NCBI GenBank assembly: GCA_008729055.1
Contig: SDUX01000007.1
Location: forward strand, 5,687,009-5,751,008
Source of the DNA: Pyropia haitanensis
Lineage: Eukaryota; Rhodophyta; Bangiophyceae; Bangiales; Bangiaceae
Direction of reading: 5' to 3'
DNA length: 64,000 nucleotides
A program made the position numbers and the translations under genes. The notes beneath the pieces were generated by a model that searched no databases, was not told where the DNA came from, and worked only from the letters and a program-made list of their open reading frames with translations. Below, piece after piece: positions 43,913 through 53,823 of this stretch. Position 1 is the stretch's first letter. Each line of letters starts with the position of its first letter.

Positions 43913-44629
43913 CGTGGCCCCGCGTGCCGCCCGGCGGGCGGCGGCGCGCGCACGAGGCGGGCGCCAGGCGAAACGGGGGCGGCAGCGGGGACACCAACGC
44001 AGCAGCGCGAGCAGCCAACCTCCGAGACAGGGGGGAGGGCGGACGCGGAGGGGGGGGCCGCCGCCGCGCGCGCGGGCGTCGGCCAACCAGGCCGGCGCGC
44101 CCCAGCGTCGGCGGCACGCCGCGGCGCGGGCGGCCACGCGCGGGCCGCACCGCGGCAGCCGCGGGGACGCCCCACGCCGCGGCAACAGCGTCGACTGAAC
44201 GGCGGCGCGGCCGGCGGCGGTCGCAAGCACGACGCGCGCGGGCGCGGCGGCGACCCGCGGCGGCGCGGGGCGGGCGGGCGGGCGGGGGGGCGGGCGGGCG
44301 GGCGGGCGGGCGGTGGGTGGTGGCACCGCCCGTGTGGGTGGCGGCAGCCGCGGCGGCGCTCCCGCCAACCCGTCTGCAAAGCGTTGCGGTCGGGATCAAC
44401 TCCACCGGCAGCGGCATCCAAATCCGTCGGCGGCGCGCCCGGCCGGGCGCGTCCGTCGCGCGCGGGGGGTGTGGGGTGCGCGTGCGTGACGCCGCCCGTC
44501 GCGCGGGGACGACGGCCGCCGCCGCGCGCCCGCGCGGCGGTCGGTGCGCCGCGAGCGACCGCACCAGCACAGCAGCAGCGCGGGCGGTGGGCCGCGCGCC
44601 GCTCCGCCCCGCCCCCCCCCCTCGTTGCG
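43913..44629. promoter_or_regulatory. divergent promoter region of the zinc-finger and Mog1 genes
   Basis: 0.7 kb of G/C-rich sequence between divergent starts, with a GGGCGGGC repeat at about 44268-44312. No TATA box seen. Confidence 0.4.
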
Positions 44630-45198
44630 ATGCCGTCCGTCGCTCCGACCAAGACGGTGGCGCTCTTTGGTGGCGCCATGCACGTGGACGTGCCCGCCTC
44701 GTACGTGGACGTGAGCCCCCTGCGGGAGGTGCCCGACCACCAGGAGGTCTACGCCGACGCGGCCGCCACCGACGCGTCCCTCATTGTCGAACTCCTCGCC
44801 ACCCCGTCTGGCCACGATGGCAGCGCGTCGCGGGCTGGCCCCGCCGCCGCCTCCGCCGCGGCCTACCACTTTCACCAGCTCGCCGCCGACGCGGACGCGG
44901 TCGCCGTCACCCTCTGCCACGACGCGCCGCTGCCGGCGGCGGCCATGCCCGCGCTCGCCGCGTCGGTGGCGGCTGCCGCCACCCGCCGCCGCGTCGGTGG
45001 CCCGCCGCCGGCGGTGGCCGCGTCGGTCGCGGCGGGCACGCACGCGGTGGCCAAGTTCCACGAGGCCGCCGCCGCGGCCAACACCGTCGAGGTGACCGTC
45101 GCGTGCTTCCGGCTGCCGCACGTCACGACGGACGTGCTGCTTATTGTCAACGACCCGCTGGTGATTGCGCCGGGCTCGTCGAGCGCCGCGGCGGGCGC

Positions 45199-45231
<33 letters not shown>

Positions 45232-45299
45232 CGTTCGCGACCGCCGTCCGCACGCTGCGCGTGGACGACTGGTCGCTGTTTCGTGACGACGATGGGTGA
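44630..45299 (+). CDS. MOG1: Mog1/RANGRF-like Ran-binding protein
   Basis: Mog1 binds Ran, promotes release of its nucleotide and supports nuclear transport. From ATG 44630 the protein reads MPSVAPTKTVALFGGAMHVD, then PASYVDVSPLREVPDHQEVY and ASLIVELL, the classic Mog1 start (LFGG..., DVS...REVPD.QEV, SLIVE). AYHFHQLAADADAV and FRLPHVTTDVLLIVNDPL match the second half. A G31 run at 45201-45231 then shifts the frame. In the next frame AFATAVRTLRVDDWSLF, the normal Mog1 C-terminus, continues to a TGA at 45297-45299. The gene is therefore intact apart from the run length. It is divergent from the zinc-finger gene upstream and convergent with Rpn11. Confidence 0.93.
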
Positions 45300-45730
45300 G
45301 GGGGGGGGGGGATGGGAGAGGCCATGGGGGACACGCACGTGTCGCCGCACCGGGGGCGGGGGGCGAGGGGGCGGCGGGATGCTGCCCGACCGCTGCTGTT
45401 CCGCGGACCACGGCCTGGTCGCACGGGCAGGGGGGAGATGGCGGCTGTTTGGTGCCCGACGAGCTGTGGAGGGGCTGCCGCGGCCTGAACGTGTCGCTGC
45501 CGTTGGGTGGTCGTCGCGCAGGCGTTGCGCGCCAGACGGGGTGGCGTCCCTGGCTTGGTCGGCCTGCTCATGGGCGCGTGGGGCCCCCCAATCTGTGGCA
45601 CATGCTGCACAGGCACCGTTGGCGACGGGGCGAGTCCGGTGGTGGCAACGGGCGTCACCGATAGAAGCCGTCCAATACGCGAGGTGCACAACAGCGAATA
45701 CATCCAGAGCGCAAGAACGCCCGTCCCCGT
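45300..45730. other. convergent 3' region between Mog1 and Rpn11
   Basis: No gene supported; it holds the 3' ends of both genes. Confidence 0.5.
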
Positions 45731-47087
45731 TTATTCTGCCCGGAATACCACCGTGTCCAGCATCGTCCCGAGGGACTGGTTGATGTTGAGCGCCATTAGC
45801 GCCGCCACGTCAGCCTCCAAGTGCTTCTTCGCATCCAGCTTGCCCACCCGTGCGACGGCCAGCTCCTCGGGCGACAGCTTCAGCTCCTCCACCACCGCTG
45901 CTTGGTACGACTTGGCCAGGTGCAGCATCGACTCGATCGTCTTGGCGTTCGCGTCCGAGTGCTCCACAAAGTCGTCCACGCCCAACGAGTCGGTCCACCG
46001 CTTCTTGTGCAAGTTCAACAGCATGTGCTCCTCCAGCTCGTTCTTGCGATACGCAATCGCAATGGAGTAGTAGTGACGGTTGAGACCATGAATAAGCGCC
46101 TGGATGGACGGCTTGTGCAGGTGGCCCACGTTGGAGGTGGTCTGCCGCGGCTCCTGCGCGAGCACCATCGCCTGCGGGTCAATGGTGCGGAAGGCGTCAA
46201 TAACGACCTTGCCCTTGACCGACTGGATCGGATCCACGACGATGGACACGGCCCGCTTGTTGAGCGCCTCGAACGACTGCTGCGTGTTGACATCCACGCC
46301 TGACAGCCAGCAGCCAAACCCAGGGTGGGAGTGGTACCAGCCCACCACCATCTCGGGGCGCCCAGTCTGCCGCAGCATGTCAAGCATCTTGGTCTGGAAG
46401 ACGGGGTCCACCGCCTCGACAGACACGCCGGTACCGCTTTGGGGCATTGCAAAGACGTCCACAACCTTGACGGTGTAGTCGTCCACAAACTCGCCCAGCA
46501 TCAAGCCCATCACCTCCATGGGAACGCCCGCACGGCCTGCAGAGCATAGAGAGCACGTCCAACCCACAAAAAACAACACCAGAGCCGCAACGAAGGGGCG
46601 CCGCCTCACGCAAGCATTCCCACAAAGCCACACAAGGCGTGTCAGTCACTGTCTCGACCGTGGATGGCAGAGTGCACGCATGCTCTCCAGCGCACCCCGC
46701 CCATCCGCCGCGAACAGCATAGGTGGTGCGCACTTGCACCGACAGGGCCCGCCGCTGCCTCCTCCATGCCCGCCGCTTGACCACACCACACTGGATGGTC
46801 GCCTGGGCCTTCCCCCACGGGTCAAGAATATGAGCAGCCGCCGTGGGGGTGAGCACGGCACGCTCGCATCCATGATCCCGTCGCATCTGAAGCTCCCCGC
46901 CCATGACGCACCCTCATAGCGCGCGCCACCGCCTCACCCTCTCCCACTGACCTCACCTAGACGTACCGTGCTTGAGCATCTTGAGCAGCGCCAGAGACGA
47001 AATGTACACGGTTTCAGCTGTGTCCATCACCGTCGTGTCTGGGGGTGGGCCGCCTTGGCCATGGAGAAGATGCTGCAGCTGCTCCAT
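45731..47087 (-). CDS. RPN11: 26S proteasome lid deubiquitinase Rpn11/PSMD14 (two exons)
   Basis: Rpn11 is the JAMM metalloprotease of the proteasome lid that removes ubiquitin chains from substrates being degraded. Exon 1 is 47087-46967 and encodes [20 protein letters not shown] then [20 protein letters not shown]. Exon 2 is 46536-45731 and begins [20 protein letters not shown]. Together they give 308 residues; the human protein has 310. The JAMM site is complete: [14 protein letters not shown] (two His and Asp) with the upstream Glu in EVMG. The C-terminal helices ([19 protein letters not shown]) are normal. Rpn11 rather than CSN5 is shown by the [15 protein letters not shown] and [18 protein letters not shown] segments. 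Confidence 0.98.
46537..46966 (-). other. spliceosomal intron of RPN11
   Basis: On the minus strand exon 1 ends CTCAAGCACG at 46967, followed by GTACGTCTAGG; the intron ends CTCTATGCTCTGCAG before GCCGTGCGGGCG. The 430 bp intron splits the conserved KH-G-RAGV junction in phase 1. Confidence 0.93.
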
Positions 47088-47757
47088 CGTGACGGCTCGC
47101 GCACGACAGCGCAGGGGGGAAAGAGCCGGCGCGTGCCCCAGAAGCAGTCGACGGGTGCAATGACAACGAGCTCAAAGAGCAAGAATGACCACCAGCAGTA
47201 CGGCAAAAGCTCAGATATGTAGTCAGCGACGCAGGCAAGACCAGACCGGGTTGTTGGGGTGTCGGGATCGCCAACGAAAAACGCACGCGGCGCAGCGCGA
47301 TGGTGTGGAGAGGACGGCACACACGGACCGGGCACGGTGGCAGCGGGAGTGCTGTCACCTCGGGCGCGCCGTGAAGTCCATTCAAGATGTACTTGTTCAG
47401 CTCGTTGCCAATGTTTGTCTGCAGGAACGCTGCAAAAGAGTGGCATCAGGGACGACCGTGAAAATTTGGAAAACTCAGGATGTTCCAGTCCACTTCCAGA
47501 CAATCACCGACATAAAATATTATTTGTCTGGGGTTTAACGCATGCATTCAGACAATTATCAAGAGCAGATTAAAGCATAGATCAATCACACACCGACACC
47601 GATCGTTGCTTTAAAGATATCGCATTGATCAACAGTAAGTGTACAAGAAACCATGTAAGTGAGTACTCTTTCGTCGGAATGCTGAGCTGGCGAGTACACA
47701 CAACTGCCGCTGCTGTTCCAAGACATCCGTTGCTCACTGCGCTGCGCTGGTGCCGCC
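47088..47757. promoter_or_regulatory. upstream region of RPN11
   Basis: No gene supported. AT-rich sequence (AAAATATTATTTGTCTGGGG near 47513-47532, then TTTAAAGATATCG) lies 430-520 bases upstream of the RPN11 start and could belong to either divergent unit. Confidence 0.4.
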
Positions 47758-48490
47758 GTGAACGCCATCGCCCGTCGACACCGGGCGGCGGCGCGGGCGG
47801 CGTCGGCGGCGGCACTGGCCGCGCTGGTAGGAGTGTCGTTGGCGGTGCCGCCTACGACGGCGGCGACGATGGCGGAGGGGGGGTGGTCGCGGCGGCCAGC
47901 TTGGCCTTCCATGCCGCCGCCGCTGAGGCGGTCGCGGCGGCGTGGGTGGTGAGGGTGGTTGTGGAGGGGGCGCCGCCGGGGGATTGCCGGCAGTGGCGGA
48001 TGCCGCGCCCGCCGCGACCGCCACCGCGTGGACCGACGCCGACGCGGTGGCCACGGCGGCGGCAGCCACGGCGGCAACCCTGCGGACGCTCGCGGCGGTG
48101 GTTCCCCCGCTCTTCCCCATGGCTGTGCGCGCCGTCGCCACTGTCGTAGTGCGGCTGCCCGAAAAGCGCGGGGTGGTGCTGACCTGCGTTGCCGTCGTGG
48201 CTACCGTGGCCTCGGGCCTCGCCTTCGGGGACGCGGCGGTGGGCCGCGGCGCGGCCGCGTCGGCGGCCGCCGTCCAGTCGTCCGGCCTCGACACGGCTTT
48301 GGGCGTGGTGGCGGCGTGGGAGGTGGATGGTGAGGTGGTGGCCTCGACGATGGGAAGGAGGAGGGATAGAGGACGCGCAAAGAGGGCGTCATCAGCGCTC
48401 AAGCGTTGCCCGGCCACTGCTCGGTTGGCGCTCACGCCTGTTCTTGGTGGCGCACTGCGGGTGCCGCACGACTTATCGAGAATGTATTGA
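47758..48490 (+). CDS. uncertain small Ala-rich protein
   Basis: Coding-like sequence starts near GTG 47758 (NAIARRHRAAARAASAAALA, a possible signal peptide). It passes a G7 run at 47878, continues in a second frame, and ends in a third frame carrying VVPPLFPMAVRAVATVVVRL and GVVLTCVAVVATVASGLAFG to a TAT-TGA end at 48490. No ATG opens the first segment in frame, and the minus strand over the same bases is also open. It is unrecognised and may be chance or a decayed gene. Confidence 0.3.
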
Positions 48491-48710
48491 AGCACAATCA
48501 TGCATAAAGAATGACTTCTCGTCGCTTCATCAAGATTGTCATTTAATTCAAGCATGCTTTAATCAAAGAAGACTAGAAAGATGTATGCATTTTGCCAACC
48601 ATAACTTCAGCTCGTGCACTGGTCAAAGAGCGATCCACGCGCGACCTCGGCGATGCGCCCCACCCGACGACGCTCCTCGTTTCGTCGGCCCCGTCCTGGT
48701 CGCGGCAACT

Positions 48711-50240
48711 ATGGCCTCTTTGCCTTTGGTTCAGCCTCTTTGCTTTCTCCCGGTTTCCTCCCTTCCTCTTTTCGTCAACCCCCAAGGTGGTATTGCCTCG
48801 TGCTGTCGCGGCCGCCGTGGCCACTGGGTTGCCTCGGCGGGCTATCCCGGCGGCGACAACGGTGGTGACAGCGGCGTCGCCCCCCCTTCTGCCCCCCCTC
48901 CGGCTGCTCCACTGCCACAAACACCCGCCTCTCGTGCGAACCTGTTTGTAGACACCCCCCCCCTGCCGCCCGATGTGGCTCACGCCTTTGGCGGCGGCCC
49001 CTTTGCGGCGGCCCTGCTCGGCGCCCAGGCGGCGCTCGTGCAGCGCTTCACAGCGCTGCACGCCCACCCACACGCCTTCCTCCCGCCGCCGGCCACCTCT
49101 GGGACGGAGTGGGGTGACGAGGATGCCGGTGCCCCTGCAGCCTCGACGGCTGGCACCTTTCAACGCCACGTGTGGGCGTCTGGGGTGTCGTGCGTCCTCG
49201 AGTCCCCACCGTCTGGGGGCGTCTTTGAAAAGGCCGCCGTCAATGTGACGGTCACCCGAGGGGCGGCGCTCCCACCCGCACGGGCGGCGGCGCTCGCGGC
49301 GCGCCACCCCGCGCTGGCGCCCCACCTGGCCGCCGCGGCCACCGACGGCGGCGGCGACAGCGGCGGCGGCGCCGCGTACGCCGCCGCGGCGCTCTCCCTC
49401 GTCGTGCACCCCGGCCACCCGCACGTGCCGACGCTGCGCGCCGACGTGCGCGCGTTTTGTGTTGCCGGCGGCGGCGTGTGCGGCGGCGGCGCGGACCTGA
49501 CGCCCGTCCTCCTCTACCCCGACGACGCGGCCGCGTGGCACGCGGACCTCCGCGCCGGCGCCGCCGCGGCGGGGGTAGTGGACTACGCGGCCGCCAAGGC
49601 CGCCACCGACGCGTACTTTTACCTGCCGTGGCGGCGGGAGCACCGGGGGGTGGGGGGCGTCTTTTTTGAGGGCCTGCCCCTCGACGCGCGCCTCGTCGAC
49701 TCCCTCACCCGCGGCGGCGGCGGCGGCGACGGCGGACACCCCGAAGACGCGACGCCCACCGCCGCCGCCGCCGCCGCCGCGGCGATGGCGACCGACGCGA
49801 CGGTGGGCTACCTCGGGGAGCTCCTCGCCACCGCCGCCACCCGCTACGCCGCCATCGTGGCGGCCCGGTCGGCGGTGGCGTACGGCCGCGGCGAGCGGCG
49901 GTGGCAGCTCCGCCGCCGCGGGCGGTACGTGGAGTTTAACCTGCTCGCCGACCGGGGGGTGGCGGTCGGCCTCGCCGCCCCCGCCGCGCGCGCCCGGGGG
50001 GTGATGGTGTCGGCGCCGCCGGTGGTGCGGTGGGACGATGAGGCCGAGGCGGAGGCGGAGGAGGGGGGGGGGGGGGGGCCGCCGCCGCGGGCGGCCGCCC
50101 TCCTCGACGTCCTCCGCGTGCCGCGCGCGTGGGCCGACGCGGAGGGGGGGGCGGTGCCGCCGCCGCCGCCGCCGCCACCGCCACCACCACCACCGCCCAG
50201 CGCGCCGCCCAGTGCTCTGACGCGTGGGCGTTGCGCGTAG
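48711..50240 (+). CDS. divergent coproporphyrinogen-III oxidase (HemF)-like protein
   Basis: HemF/CPOX oxidatively decarboxylates coproporphyrinogen III in haem and chlorophyll synthesis, in plastids of algae. The 509-residue frame from ATG 48711 has an N-terminal 75 residues that could be a transit peptide (MASLPLVQPLCFLPVSSLPL). Family blocks are in order: FEKAAVNVTVTRG near 170, SLVVHPGHPHVPTL at 230-242, GGGADLTPVLLYPDD from 258, YFYLPWRREHRGVGGVFFEG around 303-322, and GRYVEFNLLADRGVAVGL. Several normally invariant residues differ: the His of PTxHxNxR is Arg243, the His of xHRxExRG is Trp307, WWFGGG is GVCGGG, and NFS is NVT. The C-terminus ends in a run of prolines. It may be a paralogue with altered or lost activity, or an unusually divergent enzyme. 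Confidence 0.8.
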   Translation: MASLPLVQPLCFLPVSSLPLFVNPQGGIASCCRGRRGHWVASAGYPGGDNGGDSGVAPPSAPPPAAPLPQTPASRANLFVDTPPLPPDVAHAFGGGPFAAALLGAQAALVQRFTALHAHPHAFLPPPATSGTEWGDEDAGAPAASTAGTFQRHVWASGVSCVLESPPSGGVFEKAAVNVTVTRGAALPPARAAALAARHPALAPHLAAAATDGGGDSGGGAAYAAAALSLVVHPGHPHVPTLRADVRAFCVAGGGVCGGGADLTPVLLYPDDAAAWHADLRAGAAAAGVVDYAAAKAATDAYFYLPWRREHRGVGGVFFEGLPLDARLVDSLTRGGGGGDGGHPEDATPTAAAAAAAAMATDATVGYLGELLATAATRYAAIVAARSAVAYGRGERRWQLRRRGRYVEFNLLADRGVAVGLAAPAARARGVMVSAPPVVRWDDEAEAEAEEGGGGGPPPRAAALLDVLRVPRAWADAEGGAVPPPPPPPPPPPPPPSAPPSALTRGRCA

Positions 50241-51093
50241 CGGGGCACCACGCGCAACGGGCGCGAAAGGGCCCCTGCATCAACGGCAAGCACCAAGTGT
50301 ACACGACTTTGTTCCAGAGCACTTCCGTCTAGATTTGTGGGCCTGCCGAAAAGAACAGCTGGCCGCACGAGACCCGCTCAGCAGTACGGTGTCGCCTCCT
50401 ATTCCGTACGACGCGTGTGGGCGATGCATCCGCACAGCCCGCGATCCCGATCCCCCGCCCACGCCTCTTCCCCGGCCCCGCGTCCTGCTTCCGACCAGTG
50501 TCCGCACCGCTCACTCACGCCTCCCTCCACCCACCAATGGCGCACGTCCATCCGCAAGGTGGATGTGGGTTTGCGGTGGATTGCTTGTGATGCTCGACTG
50601 ATGGACTTCCCGTGGCGGGGTCTCCCTGGGTGTTGGCAACACCCAGAGGGCCTATCTCCATGGGCGGGGCTCGCGCTCACTCGGCGATGCCTCGTGCGGG
50701 GCATCCCCTGCTGGCTTCGGCGAGCCTTGTTGCCGCCGCTCTGGTGGAGTCCCCGGTGGTGGCAGGCGTGCAGGATGCGCCCGTACTGATGTCTCAATCT
50801 CACTCCGTGCGGGGACGCCTCTTCGTTGGCATGCGGAACTCCCGCCGGACGTGCGTGCCGATCAGAGCGACTTTGCCTTGTCGGCCGTACTCCTGAAGAC
50901 ACCGCCCGGCGCCCGCCCACCCGCGTGGGGGTCCACGCCGGAGACGGGATAAAGAGCGCAGCCGACGCTCCGCTGCTGGGCGTGCACTCCCCTCGGGTCA
51001 CCAGCGAGCGGCCCTCCCGCGCTTGCCTCTGCGGGCGAGACGTCCGCCGCCCGTCTACACGCCCATCCTCCCCCGCCTCTCCCTTTGGGCGCG
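50241..51093. other. intergenic between HemF-like and metalloprotease genes
   Basis: 0.85 kb of moderate GC with small ORFs in several frames, none with a recognisable domain. It should contain the protease promoter. Confidence 0.4.
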
Positions 51094-53823
51094 ATGGACC
51101 CACCCGCCCGCCCGCCCATTGCTGGGAGGCGGATGGCCGCGCGCTCCGCCATGGTGGGACTCTTCTGTGCGTGCCTCTTGCTGGCTGCACACCTCCTCCT
51201 CACCCCTGTGTGGCGTGGTGCAGGCGTCCACCACAGCCGCCTGTCGCTGACGCTGCGGCAGGCCGCGGTGTCTCGCAACTCGTCGGGGGGTGCGGGCGCC
51301 CAGGACTGGGGCACCGCCCTCCAAAAGGCGTATGACGAGGCACGCCCCCCGCTGCCGACCGACGAGTTCTTTACCCGTCATGACGGCCTGTTCACCCTCT
51401 GGGTTGGCACCGGGCAGGCCACCGGCAGGGTGCTGCTCGGGGTCCCCGTCGAGCGCCTGTCCAAGCCGTTTGTCGTGTCGGAGCAGTACACGACCACGGA
51501 TGGGGAGACCGTGCAGCGACACGCCCCGGCAGAGACTTTTGACAGGTCGGCGTTTGCGTTTCGAGAGAGTGTCCTGGCCCCCGACGCCCTCGAGGTGTAC
51601 CGCCCCCCGCTACACGTACGGTCGGCACAACCGGGCACCCCTGAGGGTCGTGAGACGGCCAAAGGCCTGTCGGTGGGTGGCCTGGGGACGTTCCCCTATC
51701 GGCGTTCCCCAACGGGCCTGCTTGTTTTTGACGCCGGGCCCTGGGTGGCGGCGGGGTTTTACACCTCCCTCCACGGCACCAAGCGCCCCGTGACGACCCG
51801 TTTTGTCGGCGGCGCGGCGTCGCCGGGCCACATCACGCTGCGAGTCGAGGCGTCGGTCAAGCTGGGAAACGCCACCACCCTGTCGCCCGAGGGCATCCTC
51901 GGCGTGCGCCTCACGGTGACCGTTTTTGGACTGGCGGACCCGCCCATGCGGCCGCGCCCGCTGGATGAGCGCATCGGCTACTTTGCCGCGCCCTACACCG
52001 TCGCGGACGCCTACACCGAGGACCACCCCACCGGCGGGGCGAACATTGCTCGCTGGGACCTGTCGCGGCGGGGGGGACACCTCGACTGGTACGTGGACCC
52101 ATCGGTGCCGCCGGACAACTGGCCCGCCGTGCGGGCGGGGGTACTCATGTGGAACGCGGCGTTTGGGGCGGCCGGCTTTGACGTCCGCGCGAACCCGGTC
52201 CTGCGCGTGCACCTGCCCACCGACAGCGACTGGCCCGCCGACTATGCAGCCGACGATGCACGCTTCCTGGTCATCTCTTTTGTGCCACAGAAGTCGCCGT
52301 CGGCCTTGGCGCCTTCGGTGTACGACCCGCAGACGGGGGAGTTGCTGTGGGCAACGATTGTCATTCACGATGATGTGCCGAGGCTCGTTGCCTCCGTCCA
52401 CCGCCTGTGGTTGGCAGAAGACCCGTTGCCGCGCCTGCCGCGCGGCGGTGAGCGCCAGCCAGATGTGGCGGCACGGACAGCGACGGCAGGTGGAGCTGCG
52501 GGACACTTCACGCGTATCACATCGGACGAACTCGTGGCGCAGGAGCTGGCCGCCTTGACGGCTCACGAAGTTGGCCACGCCCTCGGGCTGCGTCATCACT
52601 TCAAGGCCAGCGCCACAGTCCCGTGGGCGGCGCTGACCAACGAGTCTTACGTCGAGTCAGCGGGGATCGGCGCCAGCGTGATGGACTACCACCCACGGCT
52701 GATGTTGCTGCCCAGCAGCCCGGCCCGCCCGCAACGCTACTTTGCTTCCCCCGTAGTCGGCGCCTACGACAAGGCGGCTGTCCGCTACGGCTATGACCGC
52801 TCCTTGTCGTCTTTGAAGGCGCTGGATGCGCATGCCGCCGCCGTCGCGGCGGAAGGGTGCGCCGTGGCCTCGGATGGAGACGTGGGGTGGGACGCCCTGG
52901 CAATCCCCTGGGACATGAGCGACAACCCGCTGGCGGCATGGAAATTGGTCGTGCGGCAGGTGCAGGGGCGGGTGCGGCGGCTGCTGGCCGCAACAACTGC
53001 CTCGCCCCATTATACGGCTGCCGAAGCGGGCGTCGACGTGGTCCAGATGCTGGAGCCGACCGGGCGTTGCTTGATCGGTGCCGCTAGCCTGGTGGGCGGC
53101 CTGACGATGGACCGCCGTCGCGGCAGCCGGCGCCCCGCTTGGACGCCCGTTGGCAGCGCGATGCAGGGCGCGGCGCTCCGCTGGGTACTGGCCCAGATAC
53201 ACCCGGTGACGGGACTCTTGTCGGCCTCAACGGCGGCGGCGTGGACGCCCGCCCTGGCGGAGGAGTCCGCAGTGTGCCGCCGGTTCACCGTCGGATGCCT
53301 GCAGCGGCGGCCCTTGCGGGTGGCCGAGAAGCTCCACGCCACCCGCGAGAAGGTGTTGGACAACCTCTTGCACCCAATGCGCCTGGGGACGCTCGCCAGC
53401 GCCCCGTGGGCGGGCTCGAGGGTGGAAATGGACGGCGGCCGCCGCCTCACGGTGGCCACCCTGCTGTCGGCGGTGACCGACACGCTCGTCGGAGACGGCT
53501 GGTCTTCTCTGAGCGGCAACGACCCCGACGGGGACATCGACGGCAAGGGCGGGAGCACCGCGTTTGTGGCGGAAGCGGCGGCGCGGTGGGTGGCGCGGCT
53601 GGCGGCCGTGGCACGGGGGGAGGCGGTGCCCAAAGAAATACGTTGGGTGGCGGCCCTGGCCGCGGCGCACGACCGGGGCGTGCGGCTGGCGGTGGCCGGG
53701 GAGCTGTCCCGCATGGCCGCCGACGCCGCGGCGGCGGCGGCGGCAGCGCCAGACAACGCGCACCTCCGGGGGCTGGTGGTGGCCACCGCGCCCTACCGCG
53801 CCCGACCGCCCGCGGGTGTTTGA
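51094..53823 (+). CDS. zinc metalloprotease (metzincin-like, DUF5117/DUF4953 type)
   Basis: 909 residues, intronless, from ATG 51094; a second Met 13 codons on precedes the same signal anchor SAMVGLFCACLLLAAHLLLT, so either start gives a secreted or type II membrane protein. The catalytic site HEVGHALGLRHHF has zinc ligands His491, His495 and His501 with Glu492 as base. A Met-turn SVMDYHPR follows about 35 residues later, as in metzincins. The preceding region includes DERIGYFAAPYTVADAY and WYVDPSVPPDNWPAVRAGVL, and matches the layout of large bacterial secreted DUF5117-DUF4953 proteases. The C-terminal 300 residues are helical. Substrate unknown. Codon use is like its neighbours, so any bacterial origin is old. 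Confidence 0.88.
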   Translation: MDPPARPPIAGRRMAARSAMVGLFCACLLLAAHLLLTPVWRGAGVHHSRLSLTLRQAAVSRNSSGGAGAQDWGTALQKAYDEARPPLPTDEFFTRHDGLFTLWVGTGQATGRVLLGVPVERLSKPFVVSEQYTTTDGETVQRHAPAETFDRSAFAFRESVLAPDALEVYRPPLHVRSAQPGTPEGRETAKGLSVGGLGTFPYRRSPTGLLVFDAGPWVAAGFYTSLHGTKRPVTTRFVGGAASPGHITLRVEASVKLGNATTLSPEGILGVRLTVTVFGLADPPMRPRPLDERIGYFAAPYTVADAYTEDHPTGGANIARWDLSRRGGHLDWYVDPSVPPDNWPAVRAGVLMWNAAFGAAGFDVRANPVLRVHLPTDSDWPADYAADDARFLVISFVPQKSPSALAPSVYDPQTGELLWATIVIHDDVPRLVASVHRLWLAEDPLPRLPRGGERQPDVAARTATAGGAAGHFTRITSDELVAQELAALTAHEVGHALGLRHHFKASATVPWAALTNESYVESAGIGASVMDYHPRLMLLPSSPARPQRYFASPVVGAYDKAAVRYGYDRSLSSLKALDAHAAAVAAEGCAVASDGDVGWDALAIPWDMSDNPLAAWKLVVRQVQGRVRRLLAATTASPHYTAAEAGVDVVQMLEPTGRCLIGAASLVGGLTMDRRRGSRRPAWTPVGSAMQGAALRWVLAQIHPVTGLLSASTAAAWTPALAEESAVCRRFTVGCLQRRPLRVAEKLHATREKVLDNLLHPMRLGTLASAPWAGSRVEMDGGRRLTVATLLSAVTDTLVGDGWSSLSGNDPDGDIDGKGGSTAFVAEAAARWVARLAAVARGEAVPKEIRWVAALAAAHDRGVRLAVAGELSRMAADAAAAAAAAPDNAHLRGLVVATAPYRARPPAGV

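Noticed and set aside
45731..46633. Continuous minus-strand frame suggesting an Rpn11 with a membrane-anchor N-terminus
   Set aside because: The upstream residues are intron sequence; a canonical acceptor at 46537 and an upstream exon restore the normal N-terminus.
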